DNA from: Caballeronia turbans
Lineage (GTDB): Bacteria > Pseudomonadota > Gammaproteobacteria > Burkholderiales > Burkholderiaceae
Assembly (NCBI GenBank): GCA_001544655.2
Contig: FCOD02000024.1
Coordinates: forward strand, 26,971-90,970
DNA: 64,000 nucleotides
Direction: 5' to 3'
Numbering within the stretch: position 1 is the first letter of the stretch; every line of letters begins with the position of its first letter. A program made the position numbers and the translations under genes. The notes under the pieces were generated by a model, which was not told the origin of the DNA, searched no databases, and saw only the letters and a list, made by a program, of their open reading frames with translations. Below, piece after piece: positions 52,914 to 62,468 of the stretch.

Positions 52914-53651
52914 ATGTCCCGACATCTGCTGATGCGCTTGCGCGCACCGCTCGTGTCGTTCGGCGGCGAAACGATCGACAGCAACGGCGTGATCCGCGAC
53001 TTTCCCGCGCTGTCGATGGTGACGGGCCTGATCGCCAATGCGCTCGGTTACGATCGCGGCGACTTCGCTTCGCACGACCGGTTGCAGGCGCGCATCGTGA
53101 TGGGCACGCGGCTCGATGACGGCGGCACGCGGCTCGTCGATTTTCAGACAGCGCAGCTCGGCAAGCGCGACGAGGCATGGACGACGCGTCGTGAGCCCGA
53201 GACGCGTCAGGGCGACTCGTACGAGGGCCCGCATTTGCGTCATCGCGAGTATCACGCGGATCTCGACGCGCTCATCGCCATGCGGCTCGAACCGGCGGAC
53301 GAGAAACCGACGCTCGATGACATCGCGGCCGCGCTCGATCGGCCGAAGCGTCCGCTTTTCATCGGCCGCAAGCCTTGTCTGCCGATGACGCGCGTGTTCA
53401 TCGACATCATCGATGCCGACGACATACTCGACGCGCTGCAACAGACCGCTGCGCCGGACCTGCCCGAGTTCCGCGTTCAATTGCCCGAAGGCGAGGGCAC
53501 GCCGCGTCAGTCGCGATGGCAGGACGTATGCGACGAACGCAACTGGAAGACTGGCGTTCACGGCGGCTGGCGGCGCGTGCTCGAAGGGAGCGGCCCAACA
53601 CGGGTGACGCCTGCAGCGAATTCATCGAACTTGGCGGAACGATCCGTATGA
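52914..53651 (+). CDS. cas5: Cascade Cas5e (CasD)
   Basis: A 245-residue Cas5 that caps the crRNA 5' handle. It begins MSRHLLMRLRAPLVSFGGET, then LSMVTGLIANALGYDRGDF, and has DRPKRPLFIGRKPCLP near residue 145, all typical of the I-E form. The ATG at 52914 overlaps the cas7 stop region, and its own stop shares ATGA with cas6. Confidence 0.94.
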   Translation: MSRHLLMRLRAPLVSFGGETIDSNGVIRDFPALSMVTGLIANALGYDRGDFASHDRLQARIVMGTRLDDGGTRLVDFQTAQLGKRDEAWTTRREPETRQGDSYEGPHLRHREYHADLDALIAMRLEPADEKPTLDDIAAALDRPKRPLFIGRKPCLPMTRVFIDIIDADDILDALQQTAAPDLPEFRVQLPEGEGTPRQSRWQDVCDERNWKTGVHGGWRRVLEGSGPTRVTPAANSSNLAERSV

Positions 53652-54418
53652 CCGTCTTCAACTTGATGCACTGCCAACCCGATTCGCGCAAGCTCGTGCT
53701 GTGGGCCTCGCGGCAAGGCTGGTTGCCGGCGGGCGGCGATCTCGGCTATGCATTGCATGCGGCGCTCCATCTCGTGTTCGGTGAGCGCGCGCCGAAGCCT
53801 TTTTACTATCGCGATGCGCGCGCGGGACTGCTGGCCTACACGCAAAGCGAGGCTGAACAACTGCACGAGGCGGCCGCGATGTGCGCGGCGCCCGATCTCG
53901 CCGACGCACTGGGTCTCGACGCAGGGCCGCGAAGTCCCGGCCTGTGCGTGCGTGCGTTTCCGCATCGCTGGGACGCGGGCCGCGTGCTGGGTTTCGAGGT
54001 CCGCGTGCGGCCCACGCGCCGTAACAGTTACGTAGAGAATGATCGCAAGCACGCGAGCGAGCGCGATGCGTATCGCGAAGACGAAGCGCGCATGGAGGAC
54101 CAGCAGCCCCTGCCGCGCGAGGCCGTCTATGCACAGTGGCTCGCCGAGCAATTCGAGACCAGTCGCGCCGCGAAGCTGGTCGAAGCGCGCATGACGCGCT
54201 TTCAGCTCACGCCGGTCTTGCGCCGGACACAGTCGAGCGAGCAGGGGTACGGAGGCCGCAAGCCGCACACCATCGTCGGTCCGGATGCCACGTTCAGCGG
54301 GCACGTTCGCGTCGAGGATACGGACGCGTTCGCAAGCCTGCTCATGCGCGGCGTCGGGCGTCATCGTGCGTTCGGGTTCGGCATGTTGCTGCTCAAGCCG
54401 GCGTCGATATCGGCATGA
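53648..54418 (+). CDS. cas6: Cas6e crRNA endoribonuclease (CasE)
   Basis: A 256-residue Cas6e that cuts the pre-crRNA 3' of the repeat hairpin and stays bound to it. The active-site region is DLGYALHAALHLVFGE (about 31-46), offering Tyr34, His37 and His41. The Gly-rich RNA-binding loop appears as LLMRGVGRHRAFGFGMLLLK near the C-terminus. The hairpin it would recognise is the CTCCGC/GCGGAG stem of the repeats in both arrays. Confidence 0.94.
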   Translation: MTVFNLMHCQPDSRKLVLWASRQGWLPAGGDLGYALHAALHLVFGERAPKPFYYRDARAGLLAYTQSEAEQLHEAAAMCAAPDLADALGLDAGPRSPGLCVRAFPHRWDAGRVLGFEVRVRPTRRNSYVENDRKHASERDAYREDEARMEDQQPLPREAVYAQWLAEQFETSRAAKLVEARMTRFQLTPVLRRTQSSEQGYGGRKPHTIVGPDATFSGHVRVEDTDAFASLLMRGVGRHRAFGFGMLLLKPASISA

Positions 54419-54434
54419 GTCGCGCAACACGCCC

Positions 54435-55322
54435 GTGCTGAAGGGTCGCCTCGGACTCGACACTTCGCGCGTTCCGCATGTGGATCGTCACGGTCTCGTG
54501 TGGCTCGAGCGCGGTGAGTTGAACGTGATCGACGGATGCCTGCATTTTTCGAGCGGGAAATATGTCGATCAGATTCCGCATCAGTCGGTGTCGATGATTC
54601 TGCTCGGCCCGGGCAGCAGCGTGACGCACGACGCACTGCGTCTGCTCGCCCGTCATGGGACGCTGCTCGCGGCGGTGGGCGTCGACGGAGTGCGTACCTA
54701 CACCGCGCCGCCGTTGATGCCGGACCGTTCGAGCGTCGCGCGCCGGCAAGCGGAACTGTGGGGCAGCCCGCGACGGCGCTTGAGCGTCGCGCGGCACATG
54801 TATGCGCTGCGTCTGGGCGAAGTGCTGCCGCATCGCGATCTCGACACGCTTCGCGGCATCGAAGGCGCGCGCGTGAAGACGATCTATCGGCTGCGGGCGC
54901 AGCAGTTCGGCATCGACTGGGACGGGCGTCGTTATGACCGTGCGAATCCCGAAGCCACCGATCTGCCGAATCAGGCGATCAATCATGCAGCGACGGCGGT
55001 GCAGGCGGCGGCCGCCATCGCTGTGCAGGCGCTGGCTGCGATACCGCAGCTCGGATTCATCCACGAGGATTCGGGGCAAGCGTTCGTGCTCGATATCGCC
55101 GATCTTTTTCGCGATGACATCACGCTTTCGATAGCGTTCGCCGCCGTAAAGGAAGCCGGGCGAAACGATCAGACGATCGACCGTCTGGTGCGGCGCGAGG
55201 CGGCGCGGGTGTTTCGCAAAAAGGCGGTCATTCCCGCGATGATCGATCGCGTGAAGCAAGTGCTGCGTCTGGACGAGAAGCTGGAGGAGAACGATGGCGC
55301 TGGTCGTGGTAGTGACGCGTGA
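54435..55322 (+). CDS. cas1: Cas1e adaptation integrase
   Basis: A 295-residue type I-E Cas1. Catalytic residues match E. coli Glu141/His208/Asp218/Asp221 as Glu143 (GIEGARVKTIY), His210 (LGFIHEDSGQ), Asp220 and Asp223 (VLDIADLFR), with the same spacing. The start is GTG at 54435 (read MLKGRLGLDTSR), since that is where homology begins and no in-frame ATG is nearby; the ribosome-binding site is poor, so coupling to cas6 is likely. It overlaps cas2 by 29 bases. Confidence 0.94.
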   Translation: MLKGRLGLDTSRVPHVDRHGLVWLERGELNVIDGCLHFSSGKYVDQIPHQSVSMILLGPGSSVTHDALRLLARHGTLLAAVGVDGVRTYTAPPLMPDRSSVARRQAELWGSPRRRLSVARHMYALRLGEVLPHRDLDTLRGIEGARVKTIYRLRAQQFGIDWDGRRYDRANPEATDLPNQAINHAATAVQAAAAIAVQALAAIPQLGFIHEDSGQAFVLDIADLFRDDITLSIAFAAVKEAGRNDQTIDRLVRREAARVFRKKAVIPAMIDRVKQVLRLDEKLEENDGAGRGSDA

Positions 55323-55593
55323 TGTGGCGGACCGGTTTCGCGGATTTCTTGCCTCGGTGATGCTGGATGTCTCGGCGGGGGTGTATGTCGCGCCGCGCAT
55401 GAACAAGGGCGTGCGCGAACGGACCTGGTCAGTGCTTGCCGATTGGCACGGACACGAGCCGCGAGGCAGTGTGGTGATGGTTTGGCGGGATCTGGATGCG
55501 GTCGGTGGTATCGGGATCGCGCATCTCGGTGCGCCGCCGCGAGAGCTTGTCGATGTCGATGGGATGTATGTCGTGCGGCGGTTGATGGCGTAG
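55294..55593 (+). CDS. cas2: Cas2e adaptation protein
   Basis: A 99-residue Cas2 of the E. coli subfamily that forms the Cas1-Cas2 spacer integrase. It starts MALVVVVTRDVADRFRGFLA and has SAGVYVAPRMNKGVRERTW, then SVVMVWRDLDAVGGIGIAHL. It starts inside cas1 after GGAGG (GAAGCTGGAGGAGAACG), which supports the ATG at 55294. Array 2 begins 88 bases after its stop. Confidence 0.94.
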   Translation: MALVVVVTRDVADRFRGFLASVMLDVSAGVYVAPRMNKGVRERTWSVLADWHGHEPRGSVVMVWRDLDAVGGIGIAHLGAPPRELVDVDGMYVVRRLMA

Positions 55594-55681
55594 GTGCGCG
55601 TATTGTTCTTTGAAAATTCGGCGTTTGAGATTGGATCAGAAGGGGGATTTTGCGTTTCTGGTCATGGGGTTATGAGGTAGA
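55594..55681 (+). promoter_or_regulatory. Leader of CRISPR array 2
   Basis: The 88 bases between cas2 and the first repeat are AT-richer than their surroundings and include TTGTTCTTTGAAAAT (55603-55617), which resembles a motif in the array 1 leader. There it starts 33 bases from the repeat, here 79. Polarity fits, since repeats decay at the far end. Confidence 0.7.
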
Positions 55682-56257
55682 GGTTCCTCCGCGTGTGCGG
55701 AGATAGACCCAAAGGCACTTGCGCGCGTGGAGAGATGGCGCGGGTTCCTCCGCGTGTGCGGAGATAGACCCAGGACCGTGGCCAGCGCGGTCATCAGCCC
55801 CCAGGTTCCTCCGCGTGTGCGGAGATAGACCTCTGCGTCAGACCGGCAAAAACTTGCGTCTGCGGGTTCCTCCGCGTGTGCGGAGATAGACCCCAGAGGA
55901 GCGGAAGGGGAGAGGCTTTTTCACCGGTTCCTCCGCGTGTGCGGAGATAGACCGCTCTACGAACGCCTAACCGCGCTCAACATTGCGGTTCCTCCGCGTG
56001 TGCGGAGATAGACCGTGCCGGGCGTCACGCGTGCGTGGGTCGCGCCGGGTTCCTCCGCGTGTGCGGAGATAGACCCGTGATACCGTCTTTCTCTGCCACG
56101 GACGAGACGGTTCCTCCGCGTGTGCGGAGATAGACCTGAGGACGATGCCGAGGCTTTGATCGCAGAAAAGGTTCCTCCGCGTGTGCGGAGATAGAGCCAG
56201 GTTGACATGACCGACCCGCTCAAGAGCGAGATTCCTCCGCGTATGCGGAAACATCCC
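55682..56257 (+). CRISPR. Type I-E CRISPR array 2 (10 repeats, 9 spacers)
   Basis: The same 28-nt repeat as array 1, here in crRNA sense on the plus strand (GGTTCCTCCGCGTGTGCGG start), begins at 55682 and recurs every 61 bases to 56170. The repeat at 56170 has one change. The last, at 56230, has six mismatches of 28 and lies inside the 3' end of betA on the opposite strand. Leader-proximal repeats are identical, so growth is from the cas2 side. Array 2 and array 1 therefore both grow next to the cas operon and point away from it. Confidence 0.97.
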
Positions 56258-57929
56258 CCACCTCCCCCCGCGCCCGCTTCCCCCCCGCCACAAAATAAGG
56301 CGTCGCCACGCGCCCCAACGCCTCCCTTCCCCGAATCCGATCCGCGATCTTCTCCGCCAACATGATCGTCGGCGCATTGAGATTCCCGGTCGTGATCTGC
56401 GGCATGATCGACGCATCCAAGACGCGCAATCCTTCCATCCCATGCACGCGTCCCTCCCCATCGACGACAGCCATATCGTCGTAGCCCATCTTGCACGAAC
56501 AGGAAGGGTGATAAGCCGTCTCCGCCTTCGCTCTCACGAAGGCATCGAGTTCCGCATCGCTTTTCAGGTCATCGGAAGGATGAAGCTCGCGCCCCCGATA
56601 CCGCGCGAGCGCAGGCTGACGCATGATCTCCCGCGTGATGCGAATCGCATCGCGGAACTCGCGCCAGTCGAGCGGATCGGCCATGTAGTTGAAAAGAATG
56701 CCCGGATGCGCATGCGGATCGCGTGACTTGAGCTTCACGCGCCCGCGGCTCGGCGAGCGCATCGATCCGACGTGCGCCTGAAATCCGTGCATCTTGATCG
56801 GATTCGATCCGTTGTAGTTGATCGCCACCGGCAAGAAGTGATACTGAATGTTCGGCCACGGGTCGTCGTCGCGTGTGCGGATGAACCCGCCCGCTTCGAA
56901 CTGATTGCTCGCGCCGATGCCCGTGCCGTTCAGCATCCACTCGAGGCCGATCGCCGGCTGATTCCACCACTGCAACGCCGGATACAAGGAGACAGGCTCC
57001 TTGCATTCGTATTGCATGTACATCTCCAGGTGATCCTGCAAGTTCTCACCGACACCCGGCAGATCGTGCACCACGGGAATCTCCAGCTCCCTGAGCCACG
57101 CCGGCCGCCCCACGCCCGAGCGTTGCAGCAATTGCGGCGAAGCAATCGCGCCGCTGCACACGAGCACCTCGCGCCGCACATGCGCCGTGACACGCTGCCC
57201 GCCGTGCAGATACGCGACGCCGATTGCACGCTTGCCCGCGAACACCACGCGGTCGGTGGTTGCATGCGTAACGATCGTGAGATTCGCGCGATGCTTCGCG
57301 CGATCCAGATACCCGCGCGCCGTGCTCGCACGCCGTCCGTTCGCAGTCACAGTGCGATCCATCGGGCCGAAACCTTCTTGCTGATAACCGTTCAGATCCT
57401 CGGTGCGCGGATAACCCGCCTGCACGCCGGCCTCGACCATCGCGGCGAAAAGCGGATTGTTGCCGGGCTTGCTCGTCGTCACATGCACGGGGCCATCGCC
57501 GCCGTGATACGCATTCGGACCGATATCGCGTGTCTCCGCCTTCCGAAAATACGGCAGGCAGTCGAGATAGCTCCAGTCATCGAGCCCCGGCTGCGCGGCC
57601 CAGTTATCGTAATCGAGCGCATTGCCGCGGATATAGCACATGCCATTGATGAGCGACGATCCGCCCAGCCCCTTGCCGCGCCCACATTCCATGCGGCGGT
57701 TGTTCATATGCGGCTCGGGCTCGGTTTCATACGCCCAGTTATAGCGCCGCCCCTGAAGCGGATATGCCAGCGCCGCGGGCATCTGCGTGCGAAAGTCGAA
57801 GCGATAGTCCGGCCCGCCCGCTTCGAGCAGCAGCACGCTCACGTCCTCGTCTTCGGTGAGGCGCGACGCGAGCACGTTGCCCGCCGATCCCGCGCCGACG
57901 ATGATGTAGTCGTATTCTTTCGCGCTCAT
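56220..57929 (-). CDS. betA: Choline dehydrogenase (GMC oxidoreductase) with CRISPR-derived C-terminus
   Basis: A 569-residue GMC flavoprotein oxidising choline to betaine aldehyde. It has the FAD motif [20 protein letters not shown] (about 7-26), [15 protein letters not shown] (about 83-97) and the catalytic His region [13 protein letters not shown] (about 465). No clear ribosome-binding site was decisive; the ATG at 57929 gives the standard N-terminus. The last twelve or so residues ([12 protein letters not shown]) are encoded by the decayed CRISPR repeat at 56230-56257 and flanking bases, so the native stop seems lost. The body is intact and the tail probably tolerated. betB follows upstream by 12 bases. 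Confidence 0.92.
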   Translation of the reverse strand: MSAKEYDYIIVGAGSAGNVLASRLTEDEDVSVLLLEAGGPDYRFDFRTQMPAALAYPLQGRRYNWAYETEPEPHMNNRRMECGRGKGLGGSSLINGMCYIRGNALDYDNWAAQPGLDDWSYLDCLPYFRKAETRDIGPNAYHGGDGPVHVTTSKPGNNPLFAAMVEAGVQAGYPRTEDLNGYQQEGFGPMDRTVTANGRRASTARGYLDRAKHRANLTIVTHATTDRVVFAGKRAIGVAYLHGGQRVTAHVRREVLVCSGAIASPQLLQRSGVGRPAWLRELEIPVVHDLPGVGENLQDHLEMYMQYECKEPVSLYPALQWWNQPAIGLEWMLNGTGIGASNQFEAGGFIRTRDDDPWPNIQYHFLPVAINYNGSNPIKMHGFQAHVGSMRSPSRGRVKLKSRDPHAHPGILFNYMADPLDWREFRDAIRITREIMRQPALARYRGRELHPSDDLKSDAELDAFVRAKAETAYHPSCSCKMGYDDMAVVDGEGRVHGMEGLRVLDASIMPQITTGNLNAPTIMLAEKIADRIRGREALGRVATPYFVAGGKRARGEVGDVSAYAEESRS

Positions 57930-57941
57930 CGCAAATACTCC

Positions 57942-59411
57942 TTAAAACACGGGCTGATAGGGGCCGAGCTCGACCTGCACGGACTTGATGCGCGTATAGG
58001 CATGCAGCGTGACGATGCCGTTCTCTCGCCCGATGCCCGATTGCTTGTAGCCGCCCACGGGCATTTCCGCCGGCGATTCACCCCACGTATTGATCCAGCA
58101 AATGCCCGCCTGAAGCCGATGAATCACGCGATGCGCGCGCGACAGGTTCTCCGTCACGACACCGGCCGCAAGACCGTAATCCGTATCGTTGGCGCGCGCG
58201 ATGACTTCGCTTTCGTCATCGAACGCGAGAATGCTCATCACGGGTCCGAAGATTTCCTCGCGCACGATGCGCATGTCGTCGCGACAATCGGCGAAGACGG
58301 TCGGCTCGACATACTGGCCGGAAGCGAAGATGCCATCGGTCATGCGCGAACCGCCCGCGACGAGCCGCGCGCCTTCGCGCTTGCCGCTCTCGATGAAGCC
58401 GAGCACCTTCCGCAATTGCGCTGCGCTCACGAGCGGCCCGAAGTTGGTATCCGGATCATCGGGTGCGCCGATGCGAATGCGCTTCACGCGCGCCAGAACC
58501 AGCGCTTCGAATTCATCCATGACACCGCGCGCCACGAACACGCGCGTGCCGTTCGTGCACACCTGTCCCGAGCTGAAGAAGTTCGCGCTCATCGCGATAT
58601 CGGCGGCGCGTTCGAGGTTGGCATCGTCGAAGACGATGAGCGGCGACTTGCCGCCCAGTTCCATCGTCACTTCCTTGAGCGTCGAGCCGCCCGCGTGGGC
58701 CATCACCTTCTTTCCCGTTTCGACGCCGCCCGTGAACGAAATCTTGTCGATGCCGGCATGTTCGGCGAGCATCGCACCGACCCGGCCATCGCCCTGCACG
58801 ACGTTGAAGACGCCCGCGGGCACGCCCGCTTCGGTATAGATTTCGGCAAGCTTCAACGCGGTCAGCGGCGTGACTTCGCTCGGCTTGAAGATCATCGCGT
58901 TGCCCGCGGCGAGCGCGGGCGCGGACTTCCAGCACGCGATCTGAATCGGGTAATTCCACGCGCCGATGCCCGCGCACACGCCGAGCGGTTCGCGCCGCGT
59001 ATAGACGAACGACGATTCGCGCAGCGGAATCTGCTCGCCTTCGATGGCCGTCGCAAGCCCCGCGTAATACTCGATGACATCCGCGCCCGTGACGATATCG
59101 ACCGTGCGCGTCTCGGCGATCGGCTTGCCGGTATCGCGCGTTTCGATCGCGGCGAGCTCGTCGTTGCGCGCGCGAAGCAGGTCGACCGCGCGGCGCAGGA
59201 TGCGCGAGCGCTGCATCGCGGTCATCGCGGCCCATTCGCGCTGGCCCTCACTCGCCGAGCGCACCGCGCGATCGATATCCGCCTGCGACGCCTGCTGCAC
59301 GCGCGCGAGCGTTTCGCCGGTCGCGGGATCGAGCGTGTCGAAGGTTTCGCCGCTCGTCGCATCGACGTATTCGCCGCCGATATAAAGCCGTTGCTCTCCG
59401 AATGCGGACAT
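57942..59411 (-). CDS. betB: Betaine aldehyde dehydrogenase
   Basis: A 489-residue NAD(P)-dependent aldehyde dehydrogenase producing glycine betaine. Visible are [20 protein letters not shown] (about 150-170), the cofactor loop [12 protein letters not shown], the catalytic Glu in [10 protein letters not shown] and catalytic Cys in [15 protein letters not shown] (about 285). The C-terminus [13 protein letters not shown] is typical of BetB. AAGGAG precedes the ATG at 59411; the longer frame upstream belongs to another gene. Order on the minus strand is betI, betB, betA, as in E. coli. Confidence 0.95.
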   Translation of the reverse strand: MSAFGEQRLYIGGEYVDATSGETFDTLDPATGETLARVQQASQADIDRAVRSASEGQREWAAMTAMQRSRILRRAVDLLRARNDELAAIETRDTGKPIAETRTVDIVTGADVIEYYAGLATAIEGEQIPLRESSFVYTRREPLGVCAGIGAWNYPIQIACWKSAPALAAGNAMIFKPSEVTPLTALKLAEIYTEAGVPAGVFNVVQGDGRVGAMLAEHAGIDKISFTGGVETGKKVMAHAGGSTLKEVTMELGGKSPLIVFDDANLERAADIAMSANFFSSGQVCTNGTRVFVARGVMDEFEALVLARVKRIRIGAPDDPDTNFGPLVSAAQLRKVLGFIESGKREGARLVAGGSRMTDGIFASGQYVEPTVFADCRDDMRIVREEIFGPVMSILAFDDESEVIARANDTDYGLAAGVVTENLSRAHRVIHRLQAGICWINTWGESPAEMPVGGYKQSGIGRENGIVTLHAYTRIKSVQVELGPYQPVF

Positions 59412-59437
59412 GTCGCGCTCCTTCAAAAGTGATGGAC

Positions 59438-60025
59438 TCAACCGCGCGCTTCCAGCACGAGGTCGATGTAGTCGTAGGCGAGCCGCAGCGCGCCCTTCGT
59501 ATCGAACGGTTCGCCCGCGAGCGCGCCGCGCAGCCACAGGCCGTCGATCAGCGCGGCGAGGCCGCTCGCGGCACGGCGCGCGGCCGGCTTCGGCAATGCT
59601 CGCGCGAAATCCGCGCACAGATTCGAATTCAGACGCCGGGTGTTCACGCGTTGCAGCCGCCGCAGCTCCGGCTTGTGCATGCTCTCCGACCAGAAGGCGA
59701 GCCACGTCTTCATGACCGGCCCGTTCACCTGTTCGACGTCGAAATTCGCGGCGACGACCGCGCGCAGCTTCGAGCGCGGATCGGGCTTCGCGGCCTTGCG
59801 GCGGCGTGACGTGCCCTGCCACAGCGAGCGCAGCACATGACGCATCGTGGCTTCGAGCAGGCCATCCTTGTCGCCGAAGTAGTGACTGACGATTCCCGTC
59901 GACGTACTCGCGCGCTGCGCGACCGAGGCGAGCGTCGCGCCCGCGAGCCCCGACTGGTCGATGGTGTGCAACGTGGCGTCGATGAGTTGTGCGCGGCGGA
60001 TCTCGCGCATTCCGAGCTTGGGCAT
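59438..60025 (-). CDS. betI: TetR-family repressor BetI
   Basis: A 195-residue TetR regulator of choline oxidation genes. The helix-turn-helix is at about 10-55: [20 protein letters not shown], then [20 protein letters not shown]. The choline-sensing C-terminal domain contains [20 protein letters not shown] and [15 protein letters not shown], close to known BetI. It leads the betIBA operon and has a matching operator at 60069-60088. Confidence 0.94.
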   Translation of the reverse strand: MPKLGMREIRRAQLIDATLHTIDQSGLAGATLASVAQRASTSTGIVSHYFGDKDGLLEATMRHVLRSLWQGTSRRRKAAKPDPRSKLRAVVAANFDVEQVNGPVMKTWLAFWSESMHKPELRRLQRVNTRRLNSNLCADFARALPKPAARRAASGLAALIDGLWLRGALAGEPFDTKGALRLAYDYIDLVLEARG

Positions 60026-60068
60026 GGCGGTTCTGTAGCAGACGAGTTGCGCCGATACTAGGTTTTTT

Positions 60069-60088
60069 ATTTTGAACGGTCAATCAAT
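60069..60088. promoter_or_regulatory. BetI operator candidate
   Basis: On the minus strand the site reads ATTGATTGACCGTTCAAAAT, close to the E. coli BetI operator built around TTGATTG and CGTTCAA. It lies about 45 bases upstream of betI, in the divergent gap toward fdhA. Self-regulation by choline-free BetI is expected. Confidence 0.7.
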
Positions 60089-60273
60089 AAAAACCGGGTC
60101 GAAAGGATTTCGGGGCGCGATGTCGGTTTCAGTCAAACGCGCGTCGCATTGAGTGACAGTCGCGGCTTCGCGAGAGCGCTACCCTCGTTTCACGGGCGCG
60201 ATGAGGCAACGATGAGCCAAAGGAGTGCGGCGGACTCGTCGCGCGTGCCGTCCACGAATCATGGAGACGATCA

Positions 60274-61470
60274 ATGAGCAGCAATCGCGGCGTCGTTTAT
60301 CTGGGGCAGGGCAAGGTCGAGGTGCAATCCATCGACTATCCGAAAATGGTGGATCCACGCGGCCGCGACATCGGCCACGGCGTCATTCTGAAAGTAGTCA
60401 GCACCAATATTTGCGGTTCGGACCAGCACATGGTGCGCGGCCGGACGACTGCGCAGGTCGGTCTCGTGCTCGGCCACGAGATCACGGGCGAAGTCATCGA
60501 AGTGGGGCGCGATGTGGAGACGCTCGCGGTCGGCGATCTCGTGTCGGTGCCCTTCAATGTCGCTTGCGGCCGTTGCCCGACCTGCAAGGCGCAGCACACG
60601 GGCGTGTGCCTGAACGTGAATCCGTCGCGCGCGGGCGGCGCGTACGGCTATGTCGATATGGGCGGGTGGATCGGCGGCCAGGCGGAATACGTGATGGTTC
60701 CGTACGCGGACTTCAATCTGCTGAACTTTCCGGACAAGGCCCAGGCGATGTCGAAGATCCGCGACCTCACCTGCCTCTCCGACATTCTTCCGACGGGTTA
60801 TCACGGCGCGGTGATGGCGGGCGTCGGGCCGGGCTCGACGGTGTATATCGCGGGCGCGGGCCCGGTCGGCATGGCGGCGGCGGCATCGGCGCGCCTGCTG
60901 GGTGCGGCGTGCACGATCGTCGGCGACATGAACGAGGAGCGTCTTGCGCACGCGCGTGCGATGGGCTTCGAGACGATCAACCTGTCGAACGACGCGACGC
61001 TCGGCGAGCAGATCGAGCAGATTCTGGGCAAGCCGGAAGTGGACTGCGCGGTGGATTGCGTGGGCTTCGAGGCGCATGGCCACGGCAGCGACAGCGGCCA
61101 CGAAGCGCCCGCGACGGTGCTCAATTCGCTGATGGAGATCACGAAGGCGGCGGGCGCAATCGGCATTCCGGGTCTCTACGTGACCGACGATCCCGGCGCC
61201 GTAGACGCCGCCGCGAGGAAAGGCAGCCTGAGCATCCGCTTCGGCCTCGGCTGGGCGAAGTCGCACTCGTTCCATACCGGGCAGACGCCGGTCATGAAGT
61301 ACAACCGCAATCTGATGCAGGCGATTCTGTGGGACCGGTTGCCGATTGCGGATATCGTCAATGTGACGGTCGTGTCGCTCGATGAAGCGCCGGACGGTTA
61401 TCGCAAGTTTGATGGCGGTGCGCCGCGGAAATTCGTCATCGATCCGCATGGGTTGTTGAAGGCGGCTTGA
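60274..61470 (+). CDS. fdhA: Glutathione-independent formaldehyde dehydrogenase
   Basis: A 398-residue zinc-containing medium-chain dehydrogenase that oxidises formaldehyde to formate with tightly bound NAD. Catalytic zinc ligands are in STNICGSDQHMVRG (Cys about 47) and GHEITGEV (His); structural zinc cysteines are in CGRCPTCKAQHTGVC (about 98-112). The NAD motif is VYIAGAGPVGMAAAASA (about 190-206). FDH-specific parts are NPSRAGGAYGYVDMGGWIGG and WAKSHSFHTGQTPVMKYN. It removes formaldehyde freed during sarcosine and dimethylglycine demethylation. It is divergent from betI. Confidence 0.95.
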   Translation: MSSNRGVVYLGQGKVEVQSIDYPKMVDPRGRDIGHGVILKVVSTNICGSDQHMVRGRTTAQVGLVLGHEITGEVIEVGRDVETLAVGDLVSVPFNVACGRCPTCKAQHTGVCLNVNPSRAGGAYGYVDMGGWIGGQAEYVMVPYADFNLLNFPDKAQAMSKIRDLTCLSDILPTGYHGAVMAGVGPGSTVYIAGAGPVGMAAAASARLLGAACTIVGDMNEERLAHARAMGFETINLSNDATLGEQIEQILGKPEVDCAVDCVGFEAHGHGSDSGHEAPATVLNSLMEITKAAGAIGIPGLYVTDDPGAVDAAARKGSLSIRFGLGWAKSHSFHTGQTPVMKYNRNLMQAILWDRLPIADIVNVTVVSLDEAPDGYRKFDGGAPRKFVIDPHGLLKAA

Positions 61471-61932
61471 GGGTAGCGCCCCCGGAGGTTGTTTTGCTGC
61501 GGGGGCAGTTGGCCGTGTTTGTTGGTCTATTAGCATTGCCCCGGAGAGGGGCTTTTGCGCGCAAGAAATCGCCGTGCGACGGAGTTTAACGCTTCCGTAA
61601 AAAAGCGCACGCGGGATTCCGCCGTATTCTTTCAAGTCCGGCGCGTGGTTGCGCCGCGAACGGGTCTTGGCAGCTTGAAGCAATCCGCACCGGCACGGCA
61701 AGCTTTAATCACGTCTTGCTCCACGGCTTGCGCGCCGTGCGTGGCTGGTTCATCTGGGTCGAGGCGGCATCGCGCGGCGTGCGCGAAGACTTGCACAGGC
61801 GCAGCTTCGTTGCGGTCGCATTCATCACGCGCGCCGCGTCCTTCACAAGACCTACGGCGTATTCCCCTGAACTAGCGGAAATCAAGCCAAAAACGCCATC
61901 CTGCGAACAAAAATCGGCGTCATACTTGACGC
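61471..61932 (+). other. Intergenic region after fdhA
   Basis: 462 bases with no supportable gene. GCCCCC (61478-61483) and GGGGGC (61501-61506) can form a hairpin eight bases after the fdhA stop, a possible terminator without a T-run. The remainder shows only short frames with no ribosome-binding site. Confidence 0.55.
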
Positions 61933-62463
61933 ATGAAGGCCGATTATCTCCGCACCGCGCTTTCCGTCCGCCTCGCGCGCCCCGATGACGCCGCCGAGAT
62001 CGCGCGCATCCACGTCAAGGCCTGGCAGGCCGCTTATCGTTCGATCTTTCCCGCCGAATTTCTCGATTCCCTCTCCATCGCGAAGCGTCGCGCGCTATGG
62101 ACCGCCTTGATCGCACGCGGCACGCCACGTGTGATGCTTGCGCAACGCAACGACATCCTGCTGGGCTGGATCGCATGGGGACCGTCGCGCGACCACGACA
62201 AAGGCAGCACGGACGCCGAAATCGAAGCCATCTACGTCGATCCGGCGCATTGGCGCAAGGGCGCAGGCAGGATGTTGATCGACGAGGCCATCAACGCCGC
62301 GGCGAGCGAAGGCTATCGGGAAATGACGCTCTGGGCGCTGGAAGAAAACGCGCACGGCCTGCGCTTTTATAAGGCACTCGGCTTTGCGCTGGATGGCGTG
62401 TTCCGCACGGAACGTGTCGGCGGATGCGAAGTCTGCGAAACGCGCCTTCACCTGAGGATCTGA
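61933..62463 (+). CDS. GNAT-family N-acetyltransferase
   Basis: A 176-residue acetyltransferase. The fold is clear: VRLARPDDAAEIARIHVKAW at 12-31, the beta4 strand and acetyl-CoA loop at DAEIEAIYVDPAHWRKGAGR then MLIDEAINAAASEGYREMTL (about 98-137), and AHGLRFYKALGFALDG near 145-160. The acceptor is unknown. It is convergent with the AraC gene, five bases between their stops. Confidence 0.88.
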   Translation: MKADYLRTALSVRLARPDDAAEIARIHVKAWQAAYRSIFPAEFLDSLSIAKRRALWTALIARGTPRVMLAQRNDILLGWIAWGPSRDHDKGSTDAEIEAIYVDPAHWRKGAGRMLIDEAINAAASEGYREMTLWALEENAHGLRFYKALGFALDGVFRTERVGGCEVCETRLHLRI

Positions 62464-62468
62464 GCGGC

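Noticed and set aside
44081-56257. CRISPR spacers targeting this same window
   Set aside because: No spacer struck me as matching nearby genes, but I could not compare all 49 spacers rigorously, so no self-targeting claim is made.
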